Origin: Flectobacillus roseus
GTDB lineage: Bacteria; Bacteroidota; Bacteroidia; Cytophagales; Spirosomataceae
Strand: one strand, 5' to 3'
Length of the DNA: 64,000 nucleotides
Assembly (NCBI RefSeq): GCF_030056665.1
Contig: NZ_JASHIG010000025.1
Positions within the stretch are counted from its first letter, which is position 1, and each line of letters starts with the position of its first letter. The translations under genes were made by a program, and so were the position numbers. The notes below the pieces were generated by a model. The model ran no database searches. It had not been told where the DNA came from and worked only from the letters and a program-made list of their open reading frames with translations. Below, piece after piece: positions 1 through 8,557 of the stretch.

Positions 1-948
1 GGCGACCAGCAAAAACGTAATAGTGGCTGGGAAGCAGCCAACCGACCTAGATATTCTACTGTTTCTGGCGGTGGTTCTAATATTCCTTCATGGGATTTGG
101 TTAAAGCCTACCCAATGAAAGATGGCAAAAAGCCTGGTGAATCAAAATATACCTACAGTGATTTACTATTTTTTAAAGATCGTGATCCTCGTTTCGAAAA
201 AACTATTGCTTATAACGGTTGTACTTGGCCAATGAGTAATATTCCTAATGGGAGACTTTGGACGTATCTAGCTGCTGGAAAAAGCGTCGAAAATGGTGGT
301 GTAAATATAAGTAATACAGGCTTTTATTGTCGTAAGGCACTTCAAACATCTGATGTTGCGGGTTCAACACTTGACCCTTCAAATACGATTTACTCTGGAA
401 CAGACTGGATTGAAATTCGTTTTGCAGAGGTAATGCTCAATTACGCTGAAGCGGCTGCGGCTGTTGGTAAACTGGATGAGGCTTACACGCAAGTAATAAA
501 TGTTCGTAAGCGCGCAGGTATAGAGGCTGGATCTGATAATCTCTATGGATTAAAAGCCAATATGTCATCAGCAGAAATGATGAAAGCAATTCTTGATGAA
601 AGACAAGTTGAGTTTGCATTTGAGGGGAAACGCTTCTGGGATCTTAGACGTTTGAGATTACTTGAATCTACTCTAAATGGGAAAAGAGGTACAAAAGCCG
701 TTATTTCATTGAAAACAACGGGTGTACCTGCTGACTTTGCAACTACTCGTGATGGTATGAAATTAGAAGATGTTTACACGAATTACTTTACCATTGCATT
801 GACACCAAATGGACTCATGAGCCGTCCAGCTATTAATTACCTTCCAAAGTATTACTTCTTTGCTTTACCAACACAAGCATTGAACAATAATCCTCTTTTG
901 AAGCAAACTAATGATTGGACAAACGGCACCTTTAACCCATTAGAATAA
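1..948 (+). CDS. SusD/RagB family lipoprotein, C-terminal part (5' end outside window)
   Basis: The reading frame is open from base 1, so this is the 3' portion of a longer gene; the first in-frame start-like codon (TTG at 97) is internal. The product has features of the C-terminal half of SusD/RagB outer-membrane nutrient-binding lipoproteins: a 'WIEIRFAEVMLNYAEAAAA' helix, a 'VRKRAGI' motif, 'ILDERQVEFAFEGKRFWDLRR' and a final 'ALPTQALNNNPLLKQ' segment. Such proteins sit on the SusC transporter lid and deliver oligosaccharides. The partner SusC must lie upstream of the window, so this belongs to a different PUL from the SusC/SusD pair at 27-32 kb. A terminator follows at 1014. Family assignment is firm; the substrate cannot be inferred. 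Confidence 0.93.
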   Translation, partial: GDQQKRNSGWEAANRPRYSTVSGGGSNIPSWDLVKAYPMKDGKKPGESKYTYSDLLFFKDRDPRFEKTIAYNGCTWPMSNIPNGRLWTYLAAGKSVENGGVNISNTGFYCRKALQTSDVAGSTLDPSNTIYSGTDWIEIRFAEVMLNYAEAAAAVGKLDEAYTQVINVRKRAGIEAGSDNLYGLKANMSSAEMMKAILDERQVEFAFEGKRFWDLRRLRLLESTLNGKRGTKAVISLKTTGVPADFATTRDGMKLEDVYTNYFTIALTPNGLMSRPAINYLPKYYFFALPTQALNNNPLLKQTNDWTNGTFNPLE

Positions 949-1013
949 AATTATCAGTGATTTGATCACCAATAATACAAATTATTACTTTAGCATAATC
1001 GTCTGAAATTAGT

Positions 1014-1047
1014 AAAAGCTGTTCTCATTTGAGGACAGCTTTTTTTT
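1014..1047 (+). terminator. Rho-independent terminator after the SusD fragment
   Basis: A 14-bp stem (one G-T pair) with a 2-nt loop, AAAAGCTGTTCTCA then TGAGGACAGCTTTT, runs into a T tract. It lies 66 bp after the SusD stop and ends that plus-strand unit. The rest of 1048-1240 holds nothing I can identify. Confidence 0.85.
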
Positions 1048-1240
1048 ATTCGATTAAATTAGGACAAGACGAATGATTCTATTTTGTACAAAAGTGTTTT
1101 TTCAAAGTTTTTGAAATTTAACGTAGCGTCAATGCGCTTACCCAACTCAGCATGGCAACTGCAAGGGTTGCAGCTATATCAGTGCTATTTTATTGATAAT
1201 ACTCAATCTATGTACAATTCCTATAGAATCAACTTTCCTC

Positions 1241-2167
1241 CTAGTCCAAAATATATCCATCCAACTGAGGTGGCGATGGCACAGGTTCTCCAATCATTTC
1301 AGACAAGGTTGTTTCAATGGTAAGACACATCGCATTGAGTGGTAAATCATTTGGTTCCGTCCCAAAAGGTTCTTCTAACTCATCTGCAATGGTTTCAAAA
1401 GCTACGAAAGTATAAGCAATAAAAACAGTGATAATAGGTGTAAGCCAACCTAAACTATCCACCAAATCAAATGGCAAAAAGAAACAATACAAATAGACAG
1501 TTCTATGCAATAACACACCATATGTGTAAGGTATAGGAGTAGAATGAATTCTTTCGCAACCACCAACTATGGCAGACCATTGGTTCAAGTTGGCATCCAT
1601 TGCCATTTGTCCTATCGAATCTATTTTGTCTTCTAATTTGGCTTTTTTGACCCAATTCGCTAATTCATATTGCAGAAAGGTAGGTTTAAAACCTATACTT
1701 TTACTTCTTTCAAAAACCTCAGAAGGTAATCTTTTTTCTAAATCAATATCTGCATTTGTATGACGAAGTTGGTGTTTTAAAGCATAAGCAAAGGCTATAA
1801 GAATGAAAGTAAACTCTCTAATTTGTGGGCTTTTGCTATCGTAAGTAGTCAAACTCAAAGCTTGTCTGAGCAATGAGCGAGAGTCAATAACTAGTGCTCC
1901 CCAAAGTTTACGACCTTCCCAATAACGATCATAACTGGCATTATTTCGAAAACCTAGAAAAAGAGCAATCGCCAAACCAAACAAAGTAAATGGCGCAGGA
2001 TTTAGAGGAATTTTGTAGTCATAAAATGTACCATTAAAATGAACGACAATCATTGAGAAAACTAGTAATAAACTCAATCGTGGCAATAATTGTGGCAAAA
2101 CCGAACCATGCCATATAAATAACATATAAAACCAGTTCTTTTTCTTTCGCTGTATCATAAACTTCAA
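1241..2167 (-). CDS. Bestrophin family (YneE/UPF0187-type) membrane channel
   Basis: The 308-aa product has the usual length and layout of bacterial bestrophins, which are pentameric anion or cation channels of the inner membrane. Visible features are a basic N-terminus, a first hydrophobic pair of helices (about residues 24-75, 'LPRLSLLLVFSMIVVHF' and 'FTLFGLAIALFLGFRNN'), the characteristic 'FRNNASYDRYWEGRKLWG' region directly after it, a second hydrophobic pair near 215-255 and a conserved acidic 'EPFGTEPNDLPLN' turn close to the C-terminus. It is transcribed alone on the minus strand and has no evident functional link to the PUL. Ion selectivity cannot be told from the sequence. Confidence 0.9.
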   Translation of the reverse strand: MKFMIQRKKKNWFYMLFIWHGSVLPQLLPRLSLLLVFSMIVVHFNGTFYDYKIPLNPAPFTLFGLAIALFLGFRNNASYDRYWEGRKLWGALVIDSRSLLRQALSLTTYDSKSPQIREFTFILIAFAYALKHQLRHTNADIDLEKRLPSEVFERSKSIGFKPTFLQYELANWVKKAKLEDKIDSIGQMAMDANLNQWSAIVGGCERIHSTPIPYTYGVLLHRTVYLYCFFLPFDLVDSLGWLTPIITVFIAYTFVAFETIADELEEPFGTEPNDLPLNAMCLTIETTLSEMIGEPVPSPPQLDGYILD

Positions 2168-2294
2168 AGATTAACTTCCTGTGTGTAAATCGCGCTAAAG
2201 TTATGATAATTCAAAAAGAGAAGCAATGAAAAAAACAGCATGAAAACAAGTTGCATAAATTATCTTATGTTAAATAGAAAACTGTTAGAACAAA

Positions 2295-2322
2295 AAGGCA
2301 TACAAGAATTCTTGTATGCCTT
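2295..2322 (-). terminator. Hairpin terminator of the minus-strand carbohydrate cluster
   Basis: A perfect 12-bp stem with an AATT loop (AAGGCATACAAG / CTTGTATGCCTT) lies 25 bp beyond the stop of the 2348-3460 gene. Read on the minus strand it is followed by a T-rich run (CCTTTTTG). It closes the minus-strand cluster before the bestrophin gene. Confidence 0.85.
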
Positions 2323-2347
2323 ACATATTCAACCTTAAGAAACTAAT

Positions 2348-3460
2348 TTATGGCTTTTTAAGCTCCACGAATTTTACTTTACTTTTTCCAAAATCTTTAG
2401 AAGTCGCAACAGCAATACCTCTTTGGTCACCCTTGTTTACCCCGCAATAAAAGTGATAAACAACTCCTTTATACTTTAACACATAAGATTTATGGGCATA
2501 CAATTCATCATATGATTCTGATGACTGAACAAGATTTTCACCTTCCCAATCCGTCCAGTGCAATAAATCTTTGGAGACGGCAAAGCGATTAAAAGCACCT
2601 TTTCTATCTTTCCAAAATGCCCCAAAATAGAACATCACGTAGTTATCTCCTATCTTTTGAATTTGTGGATCGCCTGTAATTCCTTGAGAATGATATACTA
2701 AAGGCTCTTCTTGTATTCGCTTCCATGAAACCATATCATCAGAAACTGCCATGCCAATGCGTTCATACCAACGAGTTTTTTTATTATTCACCGCCGAATC
2801 ACCATTAGCATTGTAATACATCACAAACTCATGTCCCAAGTGTTTTTGTGGATCTTGAATCACAGTACTTTTGAATAGCTTTCGATTTTCCCACCAACGA
2901 GTATTCTTATCTGTTGCTGTCAAAACAGGTTTCCCCAGTCTTTGCCACTCATGTGCCCTACTAGGGTCGGTGTTCGTATAAGCCATGCTGATTGACAAAT
3001 CGCCAGCTTCATATCCAGCAGCATTTCCGCCAAAATACGACATCCAATATTTTCCTTTATAGGGTTTTAGTTCATAACTACCACCCCAAATCATATCTTG
3101 AAGCGCCATATAACCCGCTTTTTGGTTGGCATCCCAAACTTTTACTTTGGTCGTATCCGAAAAAGACATCAATCTTCCTTTAGAAGTCCAATTCAACAAA
3201 TCTTTGCTCTCGGCCAACCAAGTCTCATAGCCTCGTCCGTTATAAATCAGGTAAGACATATACCAATTTTTGCCTTTTCGAAATACAGTCGGACAGTCCA
3301 TTTTATGTTCTGTATCCTCAGGAACAAGCACCAAACCATACTTATACGGTGTTTTTACTTCTTCATAAATGGCTTTCATTTCTTGAGAAGAAATCGTTTT
3401 TTGCCCAAATGAAGCACAGCAAACAGAAAAGAACAGTAAAGTTAATGAGCTCTTTTTCAT
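2348..3460 (-). CDS. GH43-like five-bladed propeller glycosidase, secreted
   Basis: I place the start at 3460 because the product then begins with a signal peptide (MKKSSLTLLFFSVCCASFGQ). The longer frame starting at 3517 overlaps the upstream carrier gene and adds 19 non-signal residues. The 370-aa mature-like protein shows repeated propeller-blade strands such as 'DCPTVFRKGKNWYMSY', 'YELKPYKGKYWMSYFGG' and 'GDPQIQKIGDNYVMFYFG', with the 'W-x-S-x-D-x-x-xW' type turns seen in GH43/GH32/GH130-like five-bladed propellers. A candidate aspartate at each blade entry (D55, D203, D264) is visible, but I cannot assign the catalytic triad with confidence. It is last in the RLP cluster, 19 bp after the BASS carrier gene. 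A periplasmic or surface role on arabinose- or uronate-bearing glycans is inferred. Confidence 0.82.
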   Translation of the reverse strand: MKKSSLTLLFFSVCCASFGQKTISSQEMKAIYEEVKTPYKYGLVLVPEDTEHKMDCPTVFRKGKNWYMSYLIYNGRGYETWLAESKDLLNWTSKGRLMSFSDTTKVKVWDANQKAGYMALQDMIWGGSYELKPYKGKYWMSYFGGNAAGYEAGDLSISMAYTNTDPSRAHEWQRLGKPVLTATDKNTRWWENRKLFKSTVIQDPQKHLGHEFVMYYNANGDSAVNNKKTRWYERIGMAVSDDMVSWKRIQEEPLVYHSQGITGDPQIQKIGDNYVMFYFGAFWKDRKGAFNRFAVSKDLLHWTDWEGENLVQSSESYDELYAHKSYVLKYKGVVYHFYCGVNKGDQRGIAVATSKDFGKSKVKFVELKKP

Positions 3461-3479
3461 ACAATTATACATTAAAATG

Positions 3480-4742
3480 TTATTTATCAACAGCTCTTTT
3501 TCGCCAAAAATTAGCAAGAATAGAACCCGAAATATTCATCCAAGGACTAAACACCGCCGCTGGCAAGCCAACGGTTCCGAGCTTACCCATTGTTCCCGCA
3601 AGTCCAGAAGCCATGCCTCCATTTTGTAAGCCAACTTCAAAAGCAATCGTGCGAGCATCGGTTTTGCTCATACCAAAAAGTCGAGCCAACCAATATCCAA
3701 AGAAATACCCACTGGCATTATGAATAACCGACACCACAAAAAGTAAACCTCCCACTTTCAATAAGTTATCTCGACCCGCCGCAGTGGTAACGGTAGTAAA
3801 ATAAATAATGCCCATCATTGAAATATAGGGCATCCAAGTATCCAGGCGAGGCTCTAGTGTGGTTAAGAAGTGGTACACAACACCCATCACTATCGCCACT
3901 AGGATAAAGCCAAATATCCCTAAAAATTCTCTTGGAGCGCCTTCTATGGCACTTTGTTTTAGGAAAAAAGCAATGCACAAAATCACAATCAGTGAAAACA
4001 AGGCTACTATACGAGCTCTTTTTAGAACCGATTTGTCCGAGTTTTTCAAAAAATCATATAACAATGCTGCGCCAATTGGAATCAGCACAATTTTGATTAT
4101 TTCCATCATCATGCCTACAAAAGCTACCTCAATCAATGTTCCTGCCAATAGTTTCATAAGTAATGGCGTCAAAAATGGGGCAGCCAACGTTGCCATAGCC
4201 GTTACTACAACCGATAGAACTAGGTTTCCTTTTGCCAAATAAACCATTACATTCGACGCTAAACCTGAAGAGCATGAGCCAATCAGGATTATTCCTGCAG
4301 CGATTTCTGGGTCAAAATGAAAAATTCTTGTCAACAAAAAACCCATCAAAGGCATTACCGAAAAATGACAAAATAAACCTACGAGTACGCCTTTTCCTGT
4401 TGAACCAATACCCGCAAAATCTTTCACTTTGATATGCGTTCCCATACCAAACATCACAAACTGAATGATAATCAATATCAAAGTTTTATCTCTTAGATTA
4501 ACACCTCTCCAAGACTTAAAAGCCTCAGGATAGAGCATTCCTGACAAAACAGCCGTCATAATCCAAGCCGTATATTGATAGTTTTTAAGAGATTCTACTT
4601 CTTTGATTCCTAAAGCAAAACACACAATACTAGCAATAGCCAAAGGAGATAACATTTCATTAGTTCCTGAAAACCAAAGAAGTACACAGGCGATTAGCAA
4701 TAGGAAGGAAAGAATTAAACAGGTTTTAAAGACAACTTTCAT
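3480..4742 (-). CDS. BASS-family (bile acid:Na+ symporter-like) carrier
   Basis: A 420-aa polytopic inner-membrane protein with around ten hydrophobic segments. The BASS superfamily signatures are present: 'GIILIGSCSSGLASNVMVYLAKGN' in the first half and 'EVGLQNGGMASGLA' in the second, forming the two crossed discontinuous helices and the cation/substrate site. It is longer than typical BASS proteins (about 300-330 aa) through an extra N-terminal pair of membrane segments. Known BASS members carry organic acids (bile acids, pyruvate, pantothenate, keto-acids), usually with Na+. It sits 9 bp after the racemase-family gene and inside the RLP cluster, so its cargo is probably an acid made or used by that pathway. 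That is inference from context. Confidence 0.88.
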   Translation of the reverse strand: MKVVFKTCLILSFLLLIACVLLWFSGTNEMLSPLAIASIVCFALGIKEVESLKNYQYTAWIMTAVLSGMLYPEAFKSWRGVNLRDKTLILIIIQFVMFGMGTHIKVKDFAGIGSTGKGVLVGLFCHFSVMPLMGFLLTRIFHFDPEIAAGIILIGSCSSGLASNVMVYLAKGNLVLSVVVTAMATLAAPFLTPLLMKLLAGTLIEVAFVGMMMEIIKIVLIPIGAALLYDFLKNSDKSVLKRARIVALFSLIVILCIAFFLKQSAIEGAPREFLGIFGFILVAIVMGVVYHFLTTLEPRLDTWMPYISMMGIIYFTTVTTAAGRDNLLKVGGLLFVVSVIHNASGYFFGYWLARLFGMSKTDARTIAFEVGLQNGGMASGLAGTMGKLGTVGLPAAVFSPWMNISGSILANFWRKRAVDK

Positions 4743-4751
4743 AGCTACAGG

Positions 4752-5414
4752 TTAGGATAAAGCTTGTTGAGAAGCCAAATATTCAATCGCAATTTGAGGA
4801 CTTGAAAGAATAGGAACTTTCTTTTCGCTTGGATTCAAACTAGCAACCACTCGTGCCATAGAAGCCTGAGCCAGTACGATTACATCTACTTTTGATGCTA
4901 ATTGTTTCAATACCTCTGTTACTTTCTGGTCATGGGTCGCGGCATCGCCACGCATCAAGGCATCGAAAGCACCTTCACACAGTACAGCCTCCAATTGAAT
5001 TTCCTTACTAGCCACTTCGGCACGACGAGAAATCAAATCAGCTGTTGGTTCAAGCGTAGATGATAAAGTCGCAATCACACCAATACGAGTGCCCATAGCA
5101 ACAGCCTTGTCGGCCATTGGCTGGTCAACTCGCAACACTGGAATATCTACCAAATGCTCTGAAAGTTCTACCGCTGGACCAATCGACGAACAAGTTACCA
5201 AAACCTGATCGGCCCCACCCATTTGTGCAGACTCTACATAGCCAACCACTTGTTTGGCGATGGTAGGAGTGAGCGAACCCGAAGCAATAATATTTTTCAC
5301 TAAAAAGTCATCTACAATATTGAACACTTGTACGCCAGGTAAAAAAGCTTGACAAAGCTCCTGAAATACAGGAATTAAGGTCGCAGATGTATGAACTAAA
5401 GCTAATTTTTTCAT
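4752..5414 (-). CDS. Asp/Glu/hydantoin racemase superfamily enzyme
   Basis: The 220-aa cytoplasmic protein has the two pseudo-symmetric Rossmann-like halves of the Asp/Glu racemase superfamily. The first-half motif 'VLVTCSSIGPAVE' (about residues 71-83) places a cysteine at the classical first catalytic position. The matching second-half position, normally a second Cys, reads 'VIVLAQASMARV' with no cysteine there. Members with one catalytic Cys include arylmalonate decarboxylase and some isomerases rather than two-base racemases. It sits between a GH43-like gene and the BASS carrier (9 bp) in the RLP cluster. A role in epimerising, isomerising or decarboxylating a hydroxy- or keto-acid is plausible; the substrate is unknown. 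Confidence 0.85.
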   Translation of the reverse strand: MKKLALVHTSATLIPVFQELCQAFLPGVQVFNIVDDFLVKNIIASGSLTPTIAKQVVGYVESAQMGGADQVLVTCSSIGPAVELSEHLVDIPVLRVDQPMADKAVAMGTRIGVIATLSSTLEPTADLISRRAEVASKEIQLEAVLCEGAFDALMRGDAATHDQKVTEVLKQLASKVDVIVLAQASMARVVASLNPSEKKVPILSSPQIAIEYLASQQALS

Positions 5415-5591
5415 TGAGTAATAAGGTTATTTTGTGAGTTAAAAATTGGTAAGTAGGAAAAGGTTATTAGTTAACAGTATATTGGTTATTTGAAGATATT
5501 CATAATCAAAAGGTTATAGTCAAATTTTGCCTCAGTTATACTATTAATTTAATCTTTCCCACTACTTAAGTTGGTGAGCAAAGAGCATAAA

Positions 5592-5652
5592 AGTGTCTCT
5601 CACGAAATCATTAATACATTTTGCCTAATGCCTACGGCTTATGGCATAAATC
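5592..5652 (-). repeat. Partial copy of a dispersed intergenic repeat
   Basis: On the minus strand this reads ATAAGCCGTAGGCATTAGGC followed by an A-rich and GTGAG stretch. The same string precedes the repeat copy at 26.6 kb. It occupies much of the 245-bp gap between the racemase and GH43-like genes; the rest of that gap shows no gene. Confidence 0.6.
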
Positions 5653-5659
5653 AATTCTA

Positions 5660-6571
5660 TTATGGCTGAGCAAGCAATTTTTTCAAGACCTTATGAGACA
5701 CTTTGAAAATGGTTCCATGCTTATGACCTTCCGGAACTGACACGATTTTGGATACATCTTCAAAAGTTTTAAAGTCTTTAGTACGCATGGCTTCGTAGGT
5801 TTTACTTTGGTACGAATCAAAATAAATGAGGTACTCCTCTCCTACTCTAACCACCGATGGACCTTCGGTAAATTTCTTGGTAAATGGCTCAGAAACATGA
5901 CTAAATTCACCCGTAGCACTTTTCCCAAAAGCTACTTTAATATTACGATTTGGACGGGTATTGTCTTTTAATACCAACACATAATCATCTTTTTTGCGAG
6001 GAACAATCACCGCATCAATGACACTAAATTTAGGATCCAAGAATAATCTACTTGGCGAGAATGTTTTGAAATCCTTTGTAGTAGTCACATACATTCGATG
6101 ATTGTTCTCTTCATCTTCTATTCCCTTTTCAAAACGTTTAGGAATACAAGAAGCCCAAATAATGACAAATTGTTTGGTTGCTTTATCATACAAAATCTCA
6201 GGTGCCCAAACGTTAACTGTACTTGGCTCATTTGCCATCACTGGAATAAACTGCTGCTCAGACCAATGAATCAAATCTTTGGAGGAAGCATAACCAAAGC
6301 CCAAATCGCCTTTCCAGCTACTTGTCCAAACCAAATGAAAAGTACCGTAGGGACCTTGTGCAATGGACGGGTCACGCATGACCTTTTGTTTACCAACCTT
6401 TGGGGCTAATAAAACCTTATTTAGATCTTTCCAATGATAAGCATCTTCACTATAAAGCATCCGTAATCCCTCATTAGCAGGTTCATGGAAAGAAGTAAAA
6501 AGGTAAACCTCTTTTTTACAAGAACTTGATAATAAAGCAATTAACAATAAAAATATTCCTGTTCGTTTCAT
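5660..6571 (-). CDS. GH43-like lipoprotein (putative alpha-L-arabinofuranosidase-type)
   Basis: I choose the ATG at 6571 over the one at 6589 because it gives a clean lipoprotein signal (MKRTGIFLLLIALLSSSC, lipid-attached Cys18). The 303-aa protein is a five-bladed propeller of GH43 type. The expected acidic triad is visible as D67 in 'VMRDPS', D186 in 'VIDAVIV' and E236 in 'FTEGPSVV', with the family strand 'VNVWAPEI' at 119-126. Known GH43 enzymes are inverting arabinofuranosidases, xylosidases or arabinanases. It lies 33 bp after the sialidase-fold gene in the RLP cluster. Exo-arabinofuranosidase action on side chains is a reasonable inference; the exact linkage is unknown. Confidence 0.87.
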   Translation of the reverse strand: MKRTGIFLLLIALLSSSCKKEVYLFTSFHEPANEGLRMLYSEDAYHWKDLNKVLLAPKVGKQKVMRDPSIAQGPYGTFHLVWTSSWKGDLGFGYASSKDLIHWSEQQFIPVMANEPSTVNVWAPEILYDKATKQFVIIWASCIPKRFEKGIEDEENNHRMYVTTTKDFKTFSPSRLFLDPKFSVIDAVIVPRKKDDYVLVLKDNTRPNRNIKVAFGKSATGEFSHVSEPFTKKFTEGPSVVRVGEEYLIYFDSYQSKTYEAMRTKDFKTFEDVSKIVSVPEGHKHGTIFKVSHKVLKKLLAQP

Positions 6572-6604
6572 AGGTTTAAAGGCTAGCAAATAGCGATAAC
6601 TTTG

Positions 6605-8455
6605 TTATTTGACGATAAAATTTTTGATATAATAAACTGCCTCTGGTGCTTGTTCACCTGCATTTGGCACATCAAAATCTTGGTCAGTTGGCGTATCAGC
6701 ATTCGGAAAACGGCGTACCTCTCCTGTACGGAAAACCACACGGCGGAAAGATGCTACAGGTGCAAATTGTAGGCGAGTTCCCTTTTTCTGACCGTTGATA
6801 TAAATGTCATACATACGTTTATATCTATCCAATTCAACACGAATTTCATACGACTTTCCAGTCTCATATGCCTGAACCCCTGAGTTTCGATAGCCCACTT
6901 TTGCTTTTAGCGTGCTATCCGAATCAAAAATCAAACGAGCAGCAGGCGTTCCCTTTTCATCCTGAAATTCAATATGCAACAAGCCTTTATTATTTTGCGC
7001 AGGAATAACCGTGAAAGTAATAGTAGTCTTAGTCGCTTCTGGAATAACACGTTCCGCCTTGGCAAAATCAAAAGGATCTTTATCGTGTAAAGCCAAAGCT
7101 TTTGAACCATCAGGAGCTTTTTCTATACCTACTCTTGCCCAAAGAGGACTATAAATATTCCATAACTCTAGCTCTTTGCCTTCTGGAATTTTATCAAATG
7201 TCTCATTGATAGTCCCATACACTTCACTCGCCACAGGAACAGGCACTTTACTTACCCAAATATCCTCTTTGTTCATGCTGTAGGTCAACCACATATTGCC
7301 ATCGGGCGGGGTTCCATTCCCTTCAATAATACCTCGTACATATTGTGGACCATAGGATTTATAATTTCCACCATAGCGCATCGTCGAAATTTCTCCCGTC
7401 ACTAATAATAAGTTCTTGTAATCCAATCCATTATCTGAAACAGAGATACCCAAAGGCCAACGAAATTCTGATGGATTATATACAGTCGCATATTGACCAT
7501 TAGGCAATTTTTGACCCCAAATTTTTGCATTACTATTCACAAACCCTGGTGCGCGTAAAGGACTATATTCCCACGTTTTGCCTTCGTCTTTACTGATAGA
7601 AGTTAAAGCATGTTTCCATAAACCTACGACGTTTTTGTTTGGTAAATGATAAAAACTAAAAGCTTTTACTTCTTTCTTCAAAGGAATTAATTCGTCATCT
7701 CTATCTGCTTCTTCTACCCATTGTTGCATCATCAGAGGTGTTGCCAATAATTCGTTACAAGCCTCAATAAAGCCTTTATCTTTACTTTGCGTAAACATCG
7801 TGTAAGGCGATTGTTTCAAATCCCAAGTGCGATTCGGACGAATAAAATGAATAGGTCCAAAACTTCCATCTTTAAAAATCTCACGTACCACACGACCTAT
7901 CCCTTTGCCGTCATTTGGGTCATCTTTGGCATCAAGGGCTATGCCATAATAGGCCAAAGCCAACAAACGGTTTTTCTTCGATACATAAAATCCCATACGC
8001 TGGTGCATCACAGCATACAAATCTTTGGCTACACCTTTGTAGCCCTGCTTTGTCCACCCATCTGGAATTTTATGTGTGGGAAATAAAACCACAGGACTTG
8101 TCCAATCCTTCCCATTTGAGGAAGTTTGTAAAAAAGTTTGCCCAGGAGGAATATGTTCACCCACAGGGTCACTCAAAAACTCTAAGAAAAAGGTGTTATT
8201 CCAATACGCCAACATAGGCGCATGGTTGTATGTCCACGAGCTCCCACCAGCCCATTCAGGGTGTTGACGGTTGGCTCTAAACGTTTGATAATTGTGTACA
8301 CCGACAGCCAAAGGTAATTGCCCGTGATGGTAATCGACATTCACCAAGGTTTTCCCAACATATCTAACGGTATCTTGAGAAAAGGTTTTTTGAGAAAACA
8401 AGCTCAACAAAGCTATTCCCCAAAAATGTATAAAACTCTTTTTGTACATAAACAA
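6605..8455 (-). CDS. Secreted sialidase-fold (BNR-like) propeller with C-terminal beta-sandwich domain
   Basis: The 616-aa product starts with a signal peptide (either Met1 or Met3) ending near 'FSQ'. Residues about 70-430 carry sialidase-type Asp-box strands, for example 'QTSSNGKDWTSP' and 'SISKDEGKTWEYSP', and conserved phrases 'FWPLGISVSDNG'-like and 'WLTYSMNKEDIWVSKVPVP'. Residues about 450-616 form a LamG/concanavalin-like sandwich ('ITFTVIPAQNNKGLLHIEFQ', 'YEIRVELDRYKRMYDIYING'). I do not recognise a characterised glycoside hydrolase family and cannot see a full sialidase triad. The gene lies between the RLP gene (102 bp) and a GH43-like gene (33 bp), so an exo-glycosidase or lyase role on the same glycan is inferred. 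It could be a founding member of an uncharacterised family. Confidence 0.8.
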   Translation of the reverse strand: MFMYKKSFIHFWGIALLSLFSQKTFSQDTVRYVGKTLVNVDYHHGQLPLAVGVHNYQTFRANRQHPEWAGGSSWTYNHAPMLAYWNNTFFLEFLSDPVGEHIPPGQTFLQTSSNGKDWTSPVVLFPTHKIPDGWTKQGYKGVAKDLYAVMHQRMGFYVSKKNRLLALAYYGIALDAKDDPNDGKGIGRVVREIFKDGSFGPIHFIRPNRTWDLKQSPYTMFTQSKDKGFIEACNELLATPLMMQQWVEEADRDDELIPLKKEVKAFSFYHLPNKNVVGLWKHALTSISKDEGKTWEYSPLRAPGFVNSNAKIWGQKLPNGQYATVYNPSEFRWPLGISVSDNGLDYKNLLLVTGEISTMRYGGNYKSYGPQYVRGIIEGNGTPPDGNMWLTYSMNKEDIWVSKVPVPVASEVYGTINETFDKIPEGKELELWNIYSPLWARVGIEKAPDGSKALALHDKDPFDFAKAERVIPEATKTTITFTVIPAQNNKGLLHIEFQDEKGTPAARLIFDSDSTLKAKVGYRNSGVQAYETGKSYEIRVELDRYKRMYDIYINGQKKGTRLQFAPVASFRRVVFRTGEVRRFPNADTPTDQDFDVPNAGEQAPEAVYYIKNFIVK

Positions 8456-8537
8456 AATATTTTTGGTAGCGCGATATATGCAACGACTAACGCAAATGTT
8501 TTAAATCTAAAAATGATGCAATCAGACATCTATATGA

Positions 8538-8557
8538 AGACGTTGCGTGCAACGTCT
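8538..8557. repeat. Perfect GACGTTGC-type palindrome next to the RLP stop codon
   Basis: AGACGTTGC-GT-GCAACGTCT is a perfect 9-bp stem. It directly abuts the RLP stop and belongs to the same style of hairpin as the one at 14678-14699. It may act as a transcript-stabilising or terminating hairpin within the cluster. Confidence 0.6.

Noticed and set aside
1084..1323. 79-codon plus-strand frame
   Set aside because: It overlaps the 3' end of the bestrophin gene on the other strand and shows no protein family features.
3859..4242. 127-codon frame antisense to the BASS carrier
   Set aside because: It is a shadow of the membrane protein coding pattern; no start context or homology-like motif.
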